The position numbers and the translations under genes are program-made. A stretch of 64,000 bases of DNA from Rhodamnia argentea (taxonomy: Eukaryota; Streptophyta; Magnoliopsida; Myrtales; Myrtaceae): contig NC_063153.1 of NCBI RefSeq assembly GCF_020921035.1, forward strand, positions 13,950,001 to 14,014,000. Reading direction: 5' to 3'. This document shows, one piece after another, positions 11,726 through 24,152 of this stretch. Under the pieces are notes generated by a model. The model was not told the DNA's origin. It saw nothing but the letters and a program-made list of their open reading frames with translations, and searched no databases. Each line of letters starts with the position of its first letter. Positions within the stretch are counted from its first letter, which is position 1.

Positions 11726-12701
11726 TTCGATCCTTTGATGCGGATGGACGCCTTGTCCATTATTACAAGGATCAAGACAAAATTGACCAATTATCAAGAG
11801 GTTTAGAATTAAATTGATAAATCGTCGAAATATTTAAAACTAAATTGACATAATTACATTAATTGGCCACCGTTCAATAAATTCAGGACTTTTTAGACCA
11901 CTTTCCCAACGAATTTATTGTATCAAGGAGTTTCTCCCTTGTACAACCATCTCGTGGTGTTGTAAATGATCATCTAAGTTGTTGTCAGCGAATTTCTTTT
12001 CAATAGTTTGATCCACACAGATAAATCCTCGGATCTCTGTCCCCAACTATATAGCACAGGGTTTGAATCTTAGGACCATCGGAGGTTGCAGCTCTTCAGC
12101 TTTCTTGCCTGGTAATATCAAGGGCCTTGTGTCTGTTTTTCACATATAAACTTATCCGATAAAACGTGATAAGTTTTAGTTGAGCGTTCGCGTGCATAAG
12201 CATCACATAAAGTACCTTCTTAACTGCAAAAGCCTGATATTCTAATTGTCCATCCATGGAAAATCATGCGCACCCATGCCAAGAGAAAAGTGCACTTTAG
12301 TTTCGAAACAGGCCGATGGAACGTAACAAAACGCAGTAGATCAGATTGATTGAATCTCGTCAACCATTTTCCTGGAAGATCGAGGATTATCTCCCGGGAA
12401 AATGGTTAACCTATATAAACAGCTGAGCTGGTCAGTGATAGCCACCCAGTATTCAGTATTAGTTCACAAAATAACCTCTCAGAAATTTCAGGTATCAAAT
12501 TGACTTCCAAGTTAACATTCATGGCACCCGTCAGATCAGCCATGTATTGAGCCATTTCTCTGAAAATTTATCAATATTCAACTAATTATACAGATAAAAA
12601 TGATCTGAAATCACGAAAAACTCTTGCAGACTACTCTTAACAAAAGGTTAACAATCAGCAGCTTCAAGAACTTATCTTTTCACAGTATGCTGATAATACC
12701 T
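11726..12701. other. Intergenic region downstream of the WD40 gene
   Basis: No gene seen. It should contain the 3' untranslated region of the minus-strand WD40 gene next to 12702. An inverted repeat (AACCATTTTCC at about 12363 and GGAAAATGGTT at about 12398) is followed by a TATA-like CTATATAAA at about 12412 on the plus strand, with no recognisable transcript after it. Confidence 0.4.
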
Positions 12702-14987
12702 TCATGAGTAATCATAGAGTGATATGCTCTTGTCATCAGATACACTAGCAAGCCGACCACCACCTCTGACACCAGCACCCGCCATTGGTCGAAAGGCAAC
12801 CCCCCAAACTTGATCTGAATGGTTGCTCATCGTCTGAACGGCGGCCCTCGTACTAAGATCCCACAGCCTCACGGTCCTGTCACTTGAACCGGTCGCAATG
12901 GCCGCTCCATCCGGGCTGACATCAACACTCAATACCCAGCTAGCATGGCCAGACATGGACCCCACCAGGGACTTACCCTCGGCATCGTACATGTGCACAT
13001 GAGCATCGTCAGATGCAGAAAAGAGCAGCCGTGGCTCAACTGGGGAATATACAAGAGATCGCACTGGCATGAAGTGGCCTTCCAGGTGGTGCAGAAACTT
13101 GGAACGAGCCACATCGAATATCGAGATTGTACCATCCATTGAACCGCAGGCAAGCCTTTTCCCATCAGGACTCCAAGCGACAGAGAGGACAAACTTCTTG
13201 TTGCCTTTATCGGAGGGCTTGGGCTGTTCTGGACGAGGAACCGAGAGTGTTGCAATCAGGTCCCATGTGGCAGTGTCCCAAAGCTTGATTGATGCGCTAC
13301 CTCCACCTGCCACTGCTAGAGTGGTGCCCTGGGGAATCGAGTACTAGTTAGCGTCATTAGATACCTAATTTGCATGTTGAAGACAAGAACAAAGTGGTAC
13401 TGCAAAGCTCTTGAAAGCCACTTGCACTAAAAAGTAGTAAGAAGTCACCAGAAACCTTTCACGTGCTGACCATTTAGGGAAAATTCATGTTTGATTTACA
13501 GGTTGGTCAAATATTCTCATCTGCAGACTACAGAGATCAGACCAGCCGCTCAGGCTTAGCTACTTTAATGCCTGGATGTCCAAATAAATTACCCGAACAG
13601 CGTCTATGATGTCTCGTCATCTACAAAGATTTGTGAAATAATGCACAATTCATGAAGGTCAACGGTCTGATCATTTTGTCCAAAAAGAAAAATTCCCTTT
13701 CCATAAAGAAAGCAATCCAATACTAATAAGGAGCTCATTTATGACCACAATCGCACACGTCGAGTTTCCCACATGATGTTTTTAAAGTCAACAGAAGGGA
13801 CATTAAACAAATAGCCAGACTTATATTGATCTGTAAATGCTTTGGCAAAGTAGTGAAACGCCCGTGGGGAACTCCTTGAGGAATTAGACTCAAGCCAAAC
13901 TACAGCACACAGGTCCCCCTTCACTGAAAACAAGATCTAGATGAGTTGGGTTGCTTGAATCACTGCTTACAGTGGCGGAACTACAGTCACTCAGTGTTCA
14001 ATCCACTTTGACTGCTACAAGCTAACTACAGAAACTGAATTGGCCACAAGTCCCGTTTCCCATTCATCGATTAAACCACGCGGTCTAGCTCACTAAAAAA
14101 TCCCAAGATTCTTCTTCTCCTCAGTAAACTCCTAAGATTCTTACGCTATGCTAGGAGTAGGATCTGCTTCATAAAGGACCTCAAACTTCAAGTCATTGAC
14201 TTGCTAGAGCAATTCAACTTGAGTTCAAATATACCTAAAATCATCAAGATTTAGCCCAGCTAGTTATATTGCCAAGGCCAGCGCTAACTTTTCTCAATGC
14301 TCTACCATATTTAAGACTCTTAGCTCAAGCAATCTTGAGATTCCTAGGACAGCAGAACTTGCAATTTATTAGATGTTCATCAAAAATAGAAACTACCTGA
14401 CCAAAAATAAAATAAAATAAAATAAAGCCAAAATAGAGACTAGAAAAGGCAACGGAAATATGCGACGCAAAACTAGAGATTGAATCAGTTCAATGCGAGA
14501 TAAAATTTAACTTCCAAATGCCCGATGCTCCCCAAACCCAACTTCTAAAAACTCCAAATTCCACTCTATCTGATACCCATCCACGAAAACACAAAACATT
14601 CAAATCAACCTCCACTCAGAATAAAAAGAAAAACTTGACATTAATCACCTTGGGATCAAACTGCATTTGCCAGACTTCCGACGGAGGAGCCTCGAGTGTG
14701 GCGATCGTGGCGTTCGTGTCCACGTCGAAGACCCTGACGAAGCTGTCGATCGAGGCCGACGCGGCGATGACGCCGGAGGGGTGAGCGGCCACGGAGACGA
14801 CGCCGAGGAAGTGGCCGGCGTTGGTCCGCTCGAGGGCCAGCTCGTCGGGCCGCCAGAGCTTCACGGTCTCGTCGAGCGAGCCGGTGAGGAGGAGCGCCGG
14901 CCGGGCCTCCGTCGCCGGGACCCACGCGGTGGCCCACACCGACTCGTCGTGGGCGTTCTCGACGGACTTGAGACCCGCGAGTTTCAT
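12702..14987 (-). CDS. VIP3: WD40-repeat protein VIP3 (WDR61/SKI8 homologue)
   Basis: Adaptor protein known in plants as part of the Paf1 complex (transcription elongation and histone modification, flowering control) and of the cytoplasmic SKI complex (exosome-linked mRNA decay). Two exons: 14987-14649 (codons 1-113) and 13328-12702, with a 1320-bp GT-AG intron, giving 321 residues, the same length as Arabidopsis VIP3. The start M-K-L-A-G-L-K-S matches the family. Seven WD repeats are visible by their ends: DETVKLW, DSFVRVFD, ASIKLWD, DGTISIFD, DAHVHMYD, DRTVRLWD and a final DKSISLYDYS. Exon 1 is strongly GC-rich compared with its surroundings. No frame break or missing blade is seen. The identity is secure because conservation runs across the entire length. 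Confidence 0.96.
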
Positions 14988-15060
14988 CTCATTCGGAATC
15001 GGTGAAGAAGAGTGAGAGTGGGGGGAGAGAAGAGTCGGAGAGTGAGGTTTGGTTGGAGCG

Positions 15061-15068
15061 AACCCTAA
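15061..15068. promoter_or_regulatory. Telo-box (AACCCTAA) near the VIP3 start
   Basis: AACCCTAA lies about 75 bp upstream of the VIP3 ATG. Telo-box motifs are common near the transcription start of plant housekeeping and translation-related genes. Function here is inferred from position only. Confidence 0.4.
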
Positions 15069-15099
15069 TTAGGATGAGGGATGAATTTGGGGGTTTTGG

Positions 15100-16660
15100 A
15101 TTTGGGGATTTTGGAGAGGTTTTGACTTTTATAGAATTTCAGTTGACCAAGTTTGGCAATCCAGTCAGACAGCAAAACCATTTTGGGAATGGATAATCTG
15201 AATATTTACGGCCTCCCGATGAGACAAAGTTGTTATGGTAAAAAATCTAATTAAGAAGTAATTTATATAACTTGTATTACTATTTACGTTCATTCATTTA
15301 TATTCGCTCTTTAGAGGCGTTTGTTTCGTTAAAAACAACTTACATTTCATAGACTTTTCGATATTTGGGAAGTCGAAAATGATAAGTGAACCAAAAACTA
15401 AAGAGAACACTTGCACTTAAAATTGAAAAAAATAAAATAAATAAATGACTCTCCTTTCTAACAAAAATATATTTTTTTGGCCAAAGTTAAATTTCATTCA
15501 TGTCCGCAAACATCGTAGTTCAACTACTGCAATTTCAAAATAAAACAAGCTCCAAAGAACAAGAATCATCAAAATAAAGATAAAGGTCACAATCTCGAAA
15601 AGCAAGTCTATAACTTCTTCTAATCAAAATCGACAGCCAATCACCGAATTCGTCTTCAATAATATGTACACATCGATATCTTCATTTATTGTTATGGTTT
15701 TGTCTTTTGGTGGTGCGCGTCTAGATTCGGCGTCCCCAGGAATTATTCTCTCTCTTAGAATTCATATTCTTTGTTTCTTGTTGACAATGACAAATCAACG
15801 AGTTTTATTCTCATTCACTGCAAGAGTTATACTTTCAATATCTGATTCTCCCCATTTTTTTTGGAATGTCTGATTCTCCCCATTGAAACGTTGTTTTTTA
15901 TGGCGTTAAAGTAAAGGGGCGCATAAAGTATTTGTTGAAATGTCAAAGTAGATTCTTCTTACCTATAATTCATTTGTTCCCAATGCTAATTTTGAAAGTA
16001 GAGAAAAAGAATGAGAAAATATGTTGTTATTACTAGACTTTACCGCTTCTTTTTCCTATATATATTTAAAGAGCATTTTATTTGAGATTCGTCCTGAAAA
16101 ATTTGATGGGACCACTATCAACTGTTACGAAAGCATAAACTATTAAATGAAAATGTGGTTTTAAATGAAAGCATGATTTAATATTTAATTGCTCCAACAC
16201 TAAGGACATATTTAATTGAAAAGGCAAATGGGGCCTGGAAAGGTTTAAACTCATGACTTCTTACTCCGATATCATGTGAAATTTGGTGGGACCACCGCCA
16301 ACTGTTCTAAAAGCTTAAACTATTAAATGAATGCGTTATTTCATATTTAATTACTCCAACATGTCTATCTTTCATCATTCACCCCAATGCTCATAATATA
16401 TTTTATAATCTACAATTTGCTTTATTATAGCTCAATAGCATTACGTGATCCATTCTTAAAGAGGATATTTTCAGGAGTAAAATGTAAATACCGAATAGCT
16501 ACTTCACTCTCATTTTCATACTCACAATGAAATAAGAGAAAATTAATCATTTTCTTTAAAAATAAATTTTGGGTAAAATTATTTTCTTTCACATGAAAAT
16601 ATTCCATGCAACAAATCCACCCTTAATCGGTTTCATCTATCCTTGGGTCAATGAAAATAC
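15100..16660. other. Intergenic, AT-rich with a diverged direct repeat
   Basis: No gene. Two blocks at about 16098 and 16276 share TTTGRTGGGACCAC, AACTGTT and AACTATTAAATGAA about 178 bp apart. A related block in reverse appears near 57600-57680. It is probably a decayed transposon. Confidence 0.45.
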
Positions 16661-17087
16661 GAAAAATGGCACAAATGATTCATAAACTTTGACTCAATGT
16701 GCAATGTGATCCATCAATTTTTAATTTAACTAATATGATCCTTGAATTTTAGGCCAATGTGCAATGAAGTCCCCGAACTTTCAATTTATTTAATGCAGTC
16801 CTTAAATTTTTGAAACATGTTCAACTAAATTCTCGAACTATTAAAAAAGATCCAACATCATCTTTGAACTTGAATTAATTGAATGATTACATTGAACATC
16901 TTTCTATAGTTCAAGGACTAAGTTGAACACGTTCGAAAAGTTCAAGGACTATATTGGTCAAATTAAAAATTCAAAGACCATGTTGAATATTGGGCTAAAG
17001 TTCATAGACTATATTGGTAAAATTAAAATTTTACGAATCACATTGCACATTGAATCAAAATTTAAGGACCATTTATGTCATTATCCC
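16661..17087. mobile_element. Mutator-like MITE with 10-bp target-site duplication
   Basis: A 427-bp inverted-repeat element. About 70 bp at the left pair with the right end (both contain TCAATGTGCAATGTGAT as read inward). Perfect 10-bp direct repeats ATGAAAATAC lie at 16651-16660 and 17088-17097, consistent with Mutator-type insertion. The middle is made of repeated 'GTTCAAGGACTA / TAGTCC' motifs in both orientations. It has no coding capacity. Confidence 0.75.
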
Positions 17088-17455
17088 ATGAAAATACCAC
17101 AATGAAGCAGGACACTTACCATCGCGAGATTTGTTGCACATCACTCTTTATTCCAAGTGACCCGACAGGATTAAAAATGGAGTAAATCTTTTGTTCACAT
17201 GCAATTGTTTTCATTCCTAACAATCAAATAAGATCTCAAGGTTATTAATAAAGTGAAAAACGAAGGTTCGCGCCATTTCCATCCCCGAAATAGCAGCAAC
17301 ACTCCGTAATTGACTGAGTTGACAAAAAATAACCTCAAGAGAACAAACTAACAAAAACCGCAATGAAAAGAGTGAAGGTTGCTATTTATTAGAAAAAAAA
17401 AAAAAAAAAAAACATGCATTGTCATGAAAATATAAGATTGTCTACACAAATATAA

Positions 17456-17693
17456 TGGTGCGTTTGTTTCAGGGAACAAGATTTAGAAAACATTTTTCGA
17501 AAAATGATTGATTATATCTCATAGAAAAATTATTTCGACGAAAAGTATTTTCACATCTATAACAAGTCATACCTAACTATTTTAGTGTGTCATGAATATA
17601 TTTTGTATTCGTTCATTTTTGTAAGCAAAAAAAGCGATTATTTTTTGAAAAATATATTTCCAATCTTGAATTTTTTGTGAAACAAACGCATTC
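17456..17693. mobile_element. Short Harbinger-like MITE (TAA-flanked)
   Basis: A 238-bp element whose ends pair: TGCGTTTGTTTCA on the left and TGAAACAAACGCA on the right. TAA flanks both sides (17453-17455 and 17694-17696). The interior is AT-rich with GAAAAATGATT motifs. It is preceded by a ~20-bp poly-A run at about 17393-17412. Confidence 0.65.
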
Positions 17694-17696
17694 TAA

Positions 17697-18082
17697 ATAA
17701 TAAAATTTTATTCCATCACCTTATGTTATTTTCAATTTATTTCTATACAGACTCCATTTCCTCTTTTCTACGTATTAATGTACTCGAGCTGATTTATGTA
17801 ACGGAATTTTTGTAATGGGTCTGAACCTTGTTCATACTTTATTGATTCATATATTCTCAATATGAATTGTAATCATGAAGAGTCCAAAACTTTAACGAAA
17901 GAATTCCCTAAGAAAACATAAACTAAAGTGCTGTATATTGCAAGAAATTATTTTAGATTGAACTTCAGAGACACATCGCAAATAAATTTACCTTGTCAAT
18001 ATCCTTGTACATTAGAATCTCGACCAGTAAATTTATTAAAAAGTCTATCTCATATGGTTTTTACAAGAAAGTAATGAACATC
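17697..18082. other. Intergenic, nothing recognised
   Basis: AT-rich sequence between two MITEs. No open frame or repeat could be supported. Confidence 0.5.
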
Positions 18083-18833
18083 TAAGGTCGCACATGGTAA
18101 CACTTTTAAAAATGATATTCTGCTCTAGAAGTGTTTCTGGAGTAGAAATCCATTTGATAATGTAACTTTTGACGCAGAATTCCGTTTGGTTACACAACAT
18201 TCTATTTCTACTTTTGAAGTTGTTTTTGAGCCTATTTCCAAATTTTTTTAAAAAAAAATTAATTCTGTTTTAGAAGTAGAAATCTCTTAACATCAATATT
18301 TCTTTCACTTCGGCCTATTTTCATTTTTAGCGTCTATCTCTCCCAACTATGCCTCCGCCATATCGCCACCCATCGCCAACCTCCGTCGCCTATCACCCCC
18401 GACCTACTGCCATCGCCCACCGCTACCCACCGCCGCCACAACCACCATTGGTTGTTGACCACCACCCGTTACCAGCCGCCGTCGACCATCACCCGTCCCA
18501 CCCCACCACCATCGCCTAGTCGTCGTCTCTAGCCACGAGGTGTAAAAAATAAATTAATAATAAAATTTAGTTTTTTAGAAATTTAAAATATTAAAAATGA
18601 ATTAGAATTTTTTCAACCATCAATAATAATTTTTCTTGGAAGATTTTGTGTTTATAATATTCCATAAGTAGAAATCTTTAACCGTTACCAAATAAATTTC
18701 TATTCTAGAGGCAGAAATTTTGTCATGTTATCAAACATTTTTCTCCGTTAAAAAATCAACTTACGCTCGTAAACAGAAGCACTTCAGGCCAGCAGTTGAT
18801 TTTCGAAACAGAAGTGTTGTCATGCGCACCCTA
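18083..18833. mobile_element. MITE with TAGGGTGCGCATG-type ends
   Basis: The left end AAGGTCGCACATGGTAACAC and the right end (read inward) TTAGGGTGCGCATGACAACA are imperfect inverted repeats, with further sub-terminal pairing around CAGAAGTG and AGAAATTTC. The core at about 18340-18530 is C-rich (CCACCGCC-type). The TIR style suggests a hAT relative, but no clean 8-bp duplication was found. Confidence 0.5.
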
Positions 18834-20140
18834 AACTTTTCTGATTTTAACATATAAAAAAGAAGGAGACAGAAATTTTTTTTTTTTTGGAAAAGTCCAT
18901 AAAAATCACTAAACTGATTGATCTACATTAAATATATTACTACTAATCAGGTGTAATTGGGGATTATTTTGGACCATTCAAATTTTAGGGCATATTTAAA
19001 ATTATTTTTTTTGTCAGAATATTTAAAATTATTTGAGGGGTGACAACAAAGCGAGCTAAAATTTGTGGACCTTCTACATAATTGATGATGGACATAAATG
19101 AGTTCTTCAATGAGGAGTTATAACGGTGAAAGCCCATTTTCACCTACTATCGGGACCCACAAAATGATTCACTTGCTCGCCAATAATGAATTGCAATGCG
19201 GTAGCTAATCACAAATTAATCAAGCTTTAGCACAACTAACCAAGTTGCTTTCCCCTTAATCCTCGTTCCTCTCCAAGTTCAAGTTCAAGTTCAAGTTCCT
19301 CTTTAAATTTTCATCATTATGAAGTAAAAACCACCTAAATTATTTATAGGAAAATTTCCCACTTGATGACCTAGTAATAGCACATTCTCGAATTTTTTTC
19401 GGCTGACATGTATACTTCCTTGTATCGCGCGTATAGTCAAGACTTGGTCTGCAGATTCGATTGAATTCTTCACGGGCCGCGTTCCCCGATCGAGCTTCAG
19501 ACCCTCGAGATGCAAAAAGGCAAATGGTGCCTCGACAGAGAGCTTCGATCAATCATCAAACGAGAGAAGAATACATCGACTGCCGACCTTGAAGGGCGGT
19601 TGGAACACATGATTACTAGATCCAAAGAACAAACTACTAAGATCCACGCGATGATTCACCGCATCAAATCAACAACCGCCCCAAGTGGGTCCCCACCGTA
19701 ATTCAGTTGCTTAGTCACGAAGTTAACTGCTAACTACCAACTTCTGACCAAAAATAAAAAATAAAAACTGCTAACGACCAACCGCCGGGTCAAACCTTTG
19801 ACTGGGCGTCGGTTGATTCTTTTCCAAGTTTTGGATAGACCTTGAACTATCCGAACCGACCATAAGCTCCGATTGGTTTACTCCGTATTTGCTGGCCATA
19901 TTCTATTAAAAATTTCTTGACCTGCTGTTCGTGCTGGCTCGACTAGGAGCCTCCGCGTGGCACTAGACCACTAGCCCTACTCCCACGTAGCTCCTGCGAG
20001 AGATGGAAACAAGTCTGGCTCGCTAGACCAAAGAGTAGTCCTTGTCAACTGACCGGAAAAATTTTTGTTGAACTTGTCGCAAAAGCTCTTACTAATAAAA
20101 CTTGTCATGAAGGTACATTTAAATCCTAAAATTTTTAAAA
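18834..20140. other. Intergenic, nothing recognised
   Basis: No gene supported. It includes a short (TTCAAG)n run at about 19274-19298 and unconserved open frames at 19300-19700 that I could not relate to any family. Confidence 0.5.
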
Positions 20141-20360
20141 ATTATAATCAAATCCTAAAATTTGTCATATTAATCCAATCAAGTCCTTCTATTGATTGCA
20201 TTTGTTGAAGATTTTGAGACTCAATTGCACTTTTCATAACAAGTTTCAAAACTTCATTGTATTTTTCGAAAGTTTTAGAGCTCGAATGCATTTTCGTGAT
20301 AAGTTTTATGACTTGATTAAATTTTTTAAAGGTTTTAGAACTCATTTACACTTTTATGAC
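20141..20360. repeat. Diverged ~66-bp tandem repeat
   Basis: Three diverged units built around TTTTAGARCTC, then CATTTTCGTGATAAGTTT, then TTTTTCGAAAG. On the minus strand they read as repeated S-S-K-T-F-x-K-x-N peptides, but this is a consequence of a period divisible by three and not evidence of a gene. Confidence 0.55.
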
Positions 20361-20819
20361 AAATTTTAGGAATTCCAGTATACTTATCCCTTGATTTTTG
20401 GAGGAATATGAGGAAATTATCAAAACAACTTATAAAAGAAATTTTCCTTTGTAATAAAAAGTTTGAAACTCCATAGATTTATTGAGTTTTTGTGATTTGA
20501 AATTTCTCTCGATGCGACTTTTTACAACGTGGATGTTTTCGTTCGAGTTTTTGAAAATATCTAAAGAAATCCAATAGAATGACGGTAGCTATAATATTCA
20601 TATCGTTGGAGAGTGGCTATTATTATTGGGGTGTGATTCATATTCCCCATCGATAGAAAAACATGCCGCCGAGCTCTCGATGGGACAACACCCCCTGAAT
20701 GCTACATGGATTTTATAGTTTGAGCCCGCAATTTACTAATAACTTGGGCTTGGCCCATGATTAGTTATTGTAGTATATAATCTTTTTTTTTTGTAATTGA
20801 GAATTGTAATAGAGAAGTG

Positions 20820-21509
20820 GAAAATGCAAATTATAGCGTAATTCTCTGCTCGATGTAGCCCTAGTTTGAGAGTAAATCGGGATAAAATCTTGTGTCTCGA
20901 ATTTTTCTCTTTAATTCGCCGTGATTTGTGTGCCTAATCCTAACCATTACTTTATATTTCTCGTTCCCCTTGGCCACTTCTCGTGAGGGGCACCTCCGCC
21001 GACTCTCGGCTTCCTCGGTCTTCGACACGAGTCGGAAAATCATGCGAGTGCCGCGTGAATCCGTCGGGCCCGACGAGGCGCCCGAAATGGAATTCGGAGC
21101 ATCCACGGGTCCAAAGATAGAAACGGGTCGCGAGGGTCCACCGATTCAGCACCTCCAGTTTGCGCGTCAACTTCTCGAGTCCACCGCCGCCACTTCTCTC
21201 TCCTTCTCTGTGTCTCGTAGAATCTTGAAGCTCTTCTTTTCGACTCCATCGTCGTCGCTAAATTCTTCGTCTATAAATGATTCTGTCTCTCTGTCTCTCT
21301 GTCTCTCCGCAGTCTGCACATCAAAGCTCGCAACTTTCTCCTTCGAGACCTGTCTAGAGAAAAGCCACGACTCCACTCTTCTACCTCTCTATTGGCAACC
21401 CACGTTTGCTCCCCTCTTTCTCTCTCTACTGTTTGGCTTTGCGTACTCTGTAGGCTTCTCTCTCTGTGTCTCTCTTGGTCTGCTCTCGCGGCTGCTCCAT
21501 TGTAGGGAA
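20820..21509 (+). promoter_or_regulatory. Promoter and CT-rich 5' leader of the CFIm25 gene
   Basis: The sequence just upstream of the CFIm25 ATG is pyrimidine-rich (TCTCTCTGTCTCTC runs at about 21280-21310 and 21420-21480), typical of a plant 5' leader. An ATG at 20928 opens a frame that joins the gene in phase, but the extra 194 residues are low-complexity and have no counterpart in the family as I know it, so I treat this region as non-coding. Confidence 0.5.
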
Positions 21510-24152
21510 ATGCAAGGCGACGTTACCGTGCACGATCGCACAGCGGGGGGCGGGGGCGGCGGCGGCGGAGATCAGAGCCGGGTGCTGGACATATACCCGC
21601 TGAGCAGCTACTACTTCGGCTCCAAGGACGCTCTTGCTTTCAAGGAGGAGACCTTGGCCGATCGTGTCAACAGGATGAAATCCCAGTGACGTCTCTTTCT
21701 CCCTCTCTCCCCATCTCTGCTTTTCTGTGCTGCGCTGCGCCTGTTGTCTTCTTGGTGGTGTTTTGCACCTTGGCCCGATCGTGTTTCAATCGAAGTGGGT
21801 CGTTGTCGCAGATTTTGATTCATGTCTGTTTCTGTCGTGGTTTTGTTCAGTTATGCGGCTCATGGATTGAGGACTTGCGTGGGAGCCGTCATTGTGGTTG
21901 GTTCCTCTCTCTCTCTGTCTCTCTCTCTCTTTTGGGGGGGCTCCTTTCAGCGGCTGGCATACTAAAATTGTATTTGTACGTCGACTGCTCTAGTGAATTC
22001 AAATTGTAGGAATGATGATGATGATCTTGTGTATCGATATGTCTTTTTGCACTGCTTAGTGCTTAATGCTTACTTAGTGATTTACATTAGCTCGGGAAGG
22101 CAAATTTGCTGGATTGCTGTCCAAGGGGTGCTTGTATGTTTTGCCCAACAACTGATTGAAGTTCAATTACTAATTGAAACTACGAACCAGAGTTGATGTT
22201 GTGATTTCGATAAGAGTTTTCTGCAGTGTTGGGTTGTGATCCGTGAAGGCAAAACGCGTTTCTGGAAGGGAGCAACTAATGCCTTTCGTTTTCATCTGCT
22301 CATATTCTGCCTTGAAATGATTAGAAGAGACAATGAGCATACTTCTTAAGAATTTTTATGGGGATTATCTTGAGCTTGCTCTTTATGTTAACTTCATTCA
22401 TTACCTGGATGATTAATGCTAGGAATACTAAGAACGTAGACAAAGTTTGGTGGATGCTTCGAGAATTATCTCATTTACATAATCGCTCTACTGTCAACCT
22501 GTTATATTGAATTCCGTGCCACTTTACATCTTTTATTTGAAAGGCCGATTGATTGTAACTTGCTCTGACGATCCTGATGTTTCTAAAATAGGTTGAACTA
22601 TTCAGACATCCTCATCTGCTGCTGTTGCAAGTAAGAAATTCCACTTTTAAGCTGCCAGGAGGTCGATTGAGGCCTGGTGAATCAGGTAACTTGGCAATTC
22701 TCCATGATGCCACGGGGAAGAAGAAAATGAGGAGGGATTATCTTTTACAATAGGAAAATGTAGTTAAGTCACGATTGTCTTTCCAGATGTCGAAGGGCTG
22801 AAACGCAAGCTGACCAGCAAGCTTTCTGCTGATGGAGCTGGTGATGAGACTCAGTGGGAGGTGGGATAATATTTTTCATTTTGGTATCATGGAGCTGCAG
22901 GTTTTCATTACTGCTTGTGCTGTATATTTACAATCTACCTTTTGTTTCCAAACGGTAGGTCGGTGAATGCCTTGGGATGTGGTGGAGGCCTGACTTTGAA
23001 ACTTTGCCCTATCCTTACTTGCCACCTAATGTTAAAAAGCCCAAGGTTGTTTCTATCACTGAGACTGCTCACTTGAAATTGAGATTGATTAAGTTTCTAA
23101 TTCCTCGTTGCCCGGTCTCCAGGAGTGCACAAAACTCTTTCTTGTGAAGTTACCTGTAAGTCGGAAGTTCATCGTTCCAAAAAACCTGAAATTGCTTGCT
23201 GTACCACTTTGTCAAATTCATGAAAATCTCAAGGTACGGCATTTCCTTGTCAAGCTGGATTGACTGTAATGGATGCATGCATCTCCGTAGTGAACTATCT
23301 AGGTGCCTCCTGATTCTTATGTGATATGGTGAAATTCCGTTGCCGATGATATGTGAAGATCTTTTCTTCTTGTGAGATGAGAGGTCTTGGAATTTACAAC
23401 TAAAGAAACATCTCTTACGAGAGAGTAAACTTTAGGAATACTACATATGTTCCTGAAGTTTGAAGACGCAAACTTACCTTCCCCTACTAGACCTACAAAT
23501 TCTAGTGTGGCTCAAGAGACAATTTCCCTGGTTTACACCAGCCTCCTGGGTCACCCCACAACCAGAGTTTGTAATTTTGGTTTTGCAGAGTCAATTCAGG
23601 TGGTTTGTGTCTACTGGATATCCAGCTATGGTTCTTGCTTGGGTGTGACCAGATCCACTGACTGTCTGGGCTTAGCCTAGCGACTTCGATTGCTAATTTT
23701 GCTACGACGCAGACCACCTTGGATCTGGTATGGAATCTCGATGACCCATGCTTGATGGTTCCAGTGCCCTGGTCCGCATGCATCGATAGTCACCAATAAG
23801 TTGATAGGAGAGGCTTGTGTCAGGCGAGAGCTCTAATTTGTCCTGTGACATTGGTGATCACTATGCTCTGATGTAGTGAACTCATCTATAAAAGAAAAAG
23901 AATCCCCATGTCCTTAGTCACCTAAGTTGAATTTATGATGTTGAAGTGTTTATCTAGTAGGTTACTCTAATTTCTTGCCACTAGAAGGTTTTTTTTTTTT
24001 TTTTGGGTCTAAATTTCTTGCCACTAGAAGTTGCTGCATGTTACAATATGGTTCATTTGGTTCAATCTCTGTTGGTGCAGACATATGGGCCGGTTATAGC
24101 AGGAGTTCCACAGCTGCTGTCAAAATTCTCCTTCAACATAATCGATTCCTAA
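21510..24152 (+). CDS. CFIM25: Cleavage factor Im 25-kDa subunit (NUDT21/CPSF5 type)
   Basis: Nuclear pre-mRNA 3'-end processing factor; in the known family a dimer binds UGUA elements upstream of the poly(A) site and guides poly(A) site choice. Seven exons: 21510-21685, 21851-21896, 22592-22685, 22787-22860, 22959-23045, 23123-23233 and 24081-24152, giving 219 residues with all phases consistent. The Nudix-like fold is visible from K-S-H-Y-A-A-H-G-L-R-T-C-V to the C-terminus. The Nudix box region GGRLRPGESDVEGLKRKL lacks the usual run of catalytic glutamates, as expected for this RNA-binding, non-hydrolysing branch. The N-terminus carries eight glycines (residues 13-20). The ATG at 21510 was chosen because it gives the family length. 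Convergent with the PP2C gene, with 978 bp between stop codons. Plants often have two paralogues; which one this is cannot be told. Confidence 0.95.

Noticed and set aside
12929..13347. Plus- and minus-strand frames overlapping VIP3 exon 2
   Set aside because: They are shadows of the conserved WD40 frame.
14656..15005. Arg/Gly-rich frames over VIP3 exon 1
   Set aside because: High GC removes stops in alternative frames; the WD40 frame is the conserved one.
21540..21575. Possible frameshift in the CFIm25 poly-Gly region
   Set aside because: The G-rich run reads as eight glycines in frame and the downstream conserved sequence continues without a break.
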